Origin: Promethearchaeota archaeon
GTDB lineage: Archaea > Asgardarchaeota > Lokiarchaeia > Sigyniarchaeales > SOKP01
Direction: 5' to 3'
NCBI GenBank assembly: GCA_030615145.1
Contig: JAUWZT010000051.1
Coordinates: 1 to 15,859 of the forward strand
Length of the DNA: 15,859 nucleotides
This document shows positions 15,347 to 15,859 of the stretch, piece after piece. A program made the translations under genes and the position numbers. The first letter of the stretch is position 1. Every line of letters begins with the position of its first letter. The notes below the pieces were generated by a model. The model did no database searches, was not told where the DNA came from, and worked only from the letters and a program-made list of their open reading frames with translations.

Positions 15347-15859
15347 TTATATAATATGAGATGGTTCTTTTTCAATTCCGAGTTTCTGAATGGTTTCAAT
15401 AGTTGGAACTCCGTTATCATCCCACCCATGGAGAGTATAATATTCATCTAACATTTTTTCAAATTTCTCTTTATTTATTTTCCTGTCTCTCACTCTAGGA
15501 AGACCAATTGGAGTTGCTTCTTTGAAATAGCGTTCTGGCAGAGCATCATCCTTTCTTGAAAATCCTTCCCTATTATTAAACATTCTTTCAATGGTATAAA
15601 TTCTTTCACCAATTTCCATAAGTTGAGAAGTTGTATATTGTATTCCAGAAACTAAATAGATCAATTTTGAAAATTCATCCCATTTTGGAGCATGTACTGC
15701 TAAAAAAACTGTTTGAAATTTACATGTGCCAAGAGAATCTGTAACTGCATACAAGAGTTCTTGCCACCAGACCATACGACTCTTCCCCTCATAGGATCGA
15801 TAATCAGAGGACATGGGTGCCCCATAAATCTCCTCCAAAAAATCCTCTGGTAACCCATA
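15347..15859 (-). CDS. Aldehyde:ferredoxin oxidoreductase, C-terminal part (cut by window edge)
   Basis: The frame is open from the window edge to TAA (15347-15349), giving the last 170 residues (starting YGLPEDFLEE). Several features mark the C-terminal domain of tungsten-pterin aldehyde:ferredoxin oxidoreductases: DSLGTCKF, whose cysteine is the fourth ligand of the [4Fe-4S] cluster; the ERMFNNREGFSRKDDALPER stretch; and the closing YYTLHGWDDNGVPT. The family oxidises aldehydes to acids with reduction of ferredoxin and can run in reverse under strongly reducing conditions. Which subfamily (AOR, FOR, GOR, WOR) it belongs to cannot be settled from the C-terminus alone. The N-terminal cofactor domain and the other cluster cysteines lie outside the window. 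The gene is the first visible one of the minus-strand cluster and is followed after 17 bases by its likely polyferredoxin partner. Confidence 0.92.
   Translation of the reverse strand, partial: YGLPEDFLEEIYGAPMSSDYRSYEGKSRMVWWQELLYAVTDSLGTCKFQTVFLAVHAPKWDEFSKLIYLVSGIQYTTSQLMEIGERIYTIERMFNNREGFSRKDDALPERYFKEATPIGLPRVRDRKINKEKFEKMLDEYYTLHGWDDNGVPTIETIQKLGIEKEPSHII

Noticed and set aside
1..15859. CRISPR array, tRNA/rRNA gene, insertion sequence or prophage
   Set aside because: No regularly spaced direct repeats, no tRNA-like T-loop/acceptor pairing noticed, and no transposase, integrase or terminal inverted repeats seen on either strand.

Overview
The window is AT-rich archaeal DNA, most likely from an anaerobic Asgard archaeon of the Lokiarchaeia (Promethearchaeota) type. 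The signs are Shine-Dalgarno sites of the GAGGTG/GTGAT type with frequent TTG and GTG starts, TATA-like boxes, a TrmB-like winged-helix protein, large sequon-rich surface proteins anchored by a C-terminal membrane helix and a KYPxxVRKVRKYRKTL tail, and oxygen-sensitive enzymes (aldehyde:ferredoxin oxidoreductase, polyferredoxin, BadF/HgdC-type activator). The lineage is inferred from protein style and was not tested phylogenetically.

Region 1 (1-7599) is dominated by two minus-strand genes for membrane-anchored surface proteins. The first encodes 1784 residues and is an internal tandem duplication: two complete 'signal helix + ectodomain + Ig-like repeats + anchor helix + basic tail' units fused in one reading frame, with four predicted membrane helices. 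The second encodes a 558-residue paralogue without the Ig-like repeats. The short cytoplasmic tail is far better conserved between the two genes than most of the ectodomain. Between them, on the plus strand, lies a short decayed relic that matches the 5' part of the next gene (7837-9093). This suggests that a divergent pair (surface-protein gene and winged-helix gene) was once duplicated as a unit and one partner was lost.

Region 2 (7837-11365) is a plus-strand two-gene operon. The first protein (418 aa) has an alpha/beta N-terminal domain and winged-helix-like segments. The second (745 aa) has a CxxC/HGxPxH N-terminal motif, a TrmB-type winged helix, about 290 residues of coiled coil, a TrmB-effector/PLD-like domain, a proline-rich linker and a C-terminal helical domain. 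Both are probably Asgard-restricted families of unknown function.

Region 3 (11585-12619) is a single plus-strand FMN enzyme of the nitronate monooxygenase/FabK family with its own promoter and terminators. It is followed by about 350 bp without a convincing gene.

Region 4 (12972-15859) is a minus-strand metabolic cluster. In transcription order it holds an aldehyde:ferredoxin oxidoreductase (3' end only, cut by the window edge), a 16-cysteine polyferredoxin as likely electron partner, a ketopantoate-reductase-family enzyme and an ATP-dependent activator of 2-hydroxyacyl-CoA dehydratase/benzoyl-CoA reductase type. The polyferredoxin frame is interrupted by an in-frame TAA, after which 20 codons of plausible C-terminal helix continue. 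The cluster fits low-potential, ferredoxin-linked anaerobic acid/aldehyde/acyl-CoA metabolism.
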